This document shows positions 5,597-6,980 of a DNA stretch of 6,980 bases, piece by piece. Made by a program: the position numbers and the translations under genes. This DNA is from an uncultured Planctomycetota bacterium. Lineage in GTDB: Bacteria > Planctomycetota > Planctomycetia > Pirellulales > UBA1268. Under the pieces are notes generated by a model that was given only the letters and a program-made list of their open reading frames with translations, was not told the DNA's origin and searched no databases. Numbering within the stretch: position 1 is the first letter of the stretch; each line of letters begins with the position of its first letter. Location: NCBI GenBank assembly GCA_905477565.1, contig CAJQGO010000299.1, positions 1 to 6,980 of the forward strand, given 5' to 3'.

Positions 5597-6980
5597 TCAG
5601 CGAGAAAGCGGGGGGCCTTTGGTTTCATGCTTAAGAAGCTTACTTGCAGCCTCTTTTGGCGTGACTCCATCCTCATCAACTTGCCGATTCGCATCCCGCA
5701 TTGCAGAAACAGATATTCGATTCAGCAGTGGCTCAAGGGCGTGCACAAGATCCTTGTTCTTTGCTGCTTGTGGTGACAGAAGCAGGACCGCGTCATACGG
5801 TGGAAATGCCCCTTTTGGATCGTCTAACACACCAAGATCAAAGGCATCGATCCTCCCGTCGGTAGAGAAACCTGCAGCAACATCAACCTGCCCATCCGCC
5901 ACCGCCTGATACATGAACGTGGAATCCATCCCAACTTCAGTAATATCCGTCAATGAATAAAGTCTACGTACTCGCTGCCATTCCGGTCGCCCAAAGAACT
6001 CTGGGTCGCCCCCAATTTTGAGATCTTCTGCAATTGGAGTCAGATCACCAATCTGCCGGAGATTGTACCGTTGCAGCGTCTGGCTTTTGGCGACAAGTGC
6101 ATACGTATTCTCAAACCCTAAGGCACCAGCGAGAACAATGCCGTACTCGTCATACAACCTTCCAGCAACGGTGGCTCGCATCGCAGTACGACCTATTGGG
6201 TCTGTCTCCTTCAAGACCGTACTCCAAATCGTTCCTGTATATCCGACGTAAACATCGACTGTATTTTTTGCAAGGGCGTCAAAAACAATTGTCGACCCCA
6301 TATTACTAAGCACTTCAGGCGTACCACCGGCGTCCTCAATCTTTTTCCGAAGGATCTCAGCCAGAATAAACTGTTCTGTGAATCCCTTGGCACCAATACG
6401 AATAACCTGTCCATCGAGTGAGGTCCGTGGTACATCGCCTTTATCCGATCCTGCAAAATCATTCCCCTGTTCCTGCAATTTCGAGAACCCAGCAGGTTCT
6501 GGACCAATCACACCTGGCACGATACCAATCCCAACGAGCGCAACAATGGCACACGATGCAAGTATGAGAGAGATTTTTCGTCGTGATTGAATACTCTTCT
6601 CGATGACCGCAATCAGTTGGTCGAGGACAAGCGACAATGTCATCGTGGCAACACAGCCGAATATAACGCGTTGCCAGTCTCGAAGCTGGAGACCACTGAA
6701 AATGTAATTGCCGAGGCTCGGCGCACCAACAGGAGTCGAGAGCGTCGCAATACCGACAACCCATACGGTGGCTGTCCGTATGCCTGCAAGGATCACGGGG
6801 AACGCAAGCGGCAATTCAACTCGGAACAGTTGTTGCAGCGGCCGCATGCCAACAGCTTTTGCCGCCTCTCTCATGGCTGGATCAACCGACTCCAAGCCGA
6901 CAATAGTGTTTCGTATAATTGGCAAAATACTATAGATCAGCAGCGCTATAAATGCTGGCCAATACCCGATGGTACCCCCC
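5597..6980 (-). CDS. ABC permease–substrate-binding fusion, betaine/choline/ergothioneine family (partial)
   Basis: Only the last 460 residues lie in the window. The frame stays open to the right edge, and codons beyond the TTG at 6925 still read as conserved permease sequence (IGYWPAFIALLIYSILPIIR), so the true start is outside. Numbering visible residues from the edge, the permease part has membrane segments near 1–24, 60–80 and 104–125, with the EAA loop (EAAKAVG, 38–44) that contacts the ATPase. A further hydrophobic segment near 136–157 anchors the external binding domain, which begins about 193 (IRIGAKGFTEQFILAEIL) and carries SNMGSTIVFDAL, VYVGYTGTIW and STDGRIDAFDLGVL. This is the OpuF/BusAB/EgtU arrangement: permease first, OpuAC-type binding domain second. 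Ligands of relatives include glycine betaine, choline, carnitine and ergothioneine; the sequence alone does not choose. The ATPase gene is not in the window and may lie to the right. It converges on the sugar operon with 21 bases between stops. Confidence 0.88.
   Translation of the reverse strand, partial: GGTIGYWPAFIALLIYSILPIIRNTIVGLESVDPAMREAAKAVGMRPLQQLFRVELPLAFPVILAGIRTATVWVVGIATLSTPVGAPSLGNYIFSGLQLRDWQRVIFGCVATMTLSLVLDQLIAVIEKSIQSRRKISLILASCAIVALVGIGIVPGVIGPEPAGFSKLQEQGNDFAGSDKGDVPRTSLDGQVIRIGAKGFTEQFILAEILRKKIEDAGGTPEVLSNMGSTIVFDALAKNTVDVYVGYTGTIWSTVLKETDPIGRTAMRATVAGRLYDEYGIVLAGALGFENTYALVAKSQTLQRYNLRQIGDLTPIAEDLKIGGDPEFFGRPEWQRVRRLYSLTDITEVGMDSTFMYQAVADGQVDVAAGFSTDGRIDAFDLGVLDDPKGAFPPYDAVLLLSPQAAKNKDLVHALEPLLNRISVSAMRDANRQVDEDGVTPKEAASKLLKHETKGPPLSR

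Noticed and set aside
6923..6925. TTG as the start of the ABC fusion gene
   Set aside because: The codons upstream to the window edge stay in frame and encode conserved permease sequence, so this Leu is internal and the gene is truncated by the window.

Overview
The window is a bacterial chromosome-like segment of about half G+C by eye. It holds six plus-strand genes in a tight run (49–5575; gaps of 24–49 bases, no overlaps) and, facing them, the 3' part of one minus-strand gene (5597 to beyond 6980). There is no RNA gene, insertion sequence, CRISPR array, long repeat or gene-free stretch over 49 bases. The host taxon cannot be fixed. Only one of the six plus-strand genes has a clear Shine-Dalgarno-like sequence, which points to a lineage that relies on it little. 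The sugar chemistry would suit a degrader of algal or plant polysaccharide, but that is inference.

The plus-strand run encodes, in order: a UxaE-family tagaturonate/fructuronate epimerase (49–1296); a TIM-barrel sugar isomerase/epimerase resembling ketose 3-epimerases (1336–2169); a divergent RbsD/FucU sugar mutarotase (2198–2662); an aldo/keto reductase closely resembling plant L-galactose dehydrogenase (2687–3619); a COG3618-type sugar lactone hydrolase (3669–4508); and a zinc-dependent alcohol dehydrogenase of the threonine dehydrogenase/L-galactonate 5-dehydrogenase type (4541–5575). Read as a pathway, they form a non-phosphorylating oxidative route: aldose anomer conversion, oxidation at C1 to the lactone, lactone opening to the aldonate, oxidation at C5, then epimerisation of the keto-acid. 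With L-galactose as substrate every intermediate is a known compound: L-galactonolactone, L-galactonate, D-tagaturonate, D-fructuronate. The last would enter the ordinary hexuronate pathway (UxuB/UxuA, not in this window). L-fucose is the main alternative substrate. The TIM-barrel protein has no assigned step.

The minus-strand gene is the C-terminal 460 residues of an ABC permease fused to its substrate-binding domain, of the betaine/choline/carnitine/ergothioneine family (OpuF/BusAB/EgtU-like architecture). Its N-terminus lies beyond the right edge. Its stop codon is 21 bases from the stop of the dehydrogenase gene, so the two units are convergent. It is probably functionally unrelated to the sugar operon.
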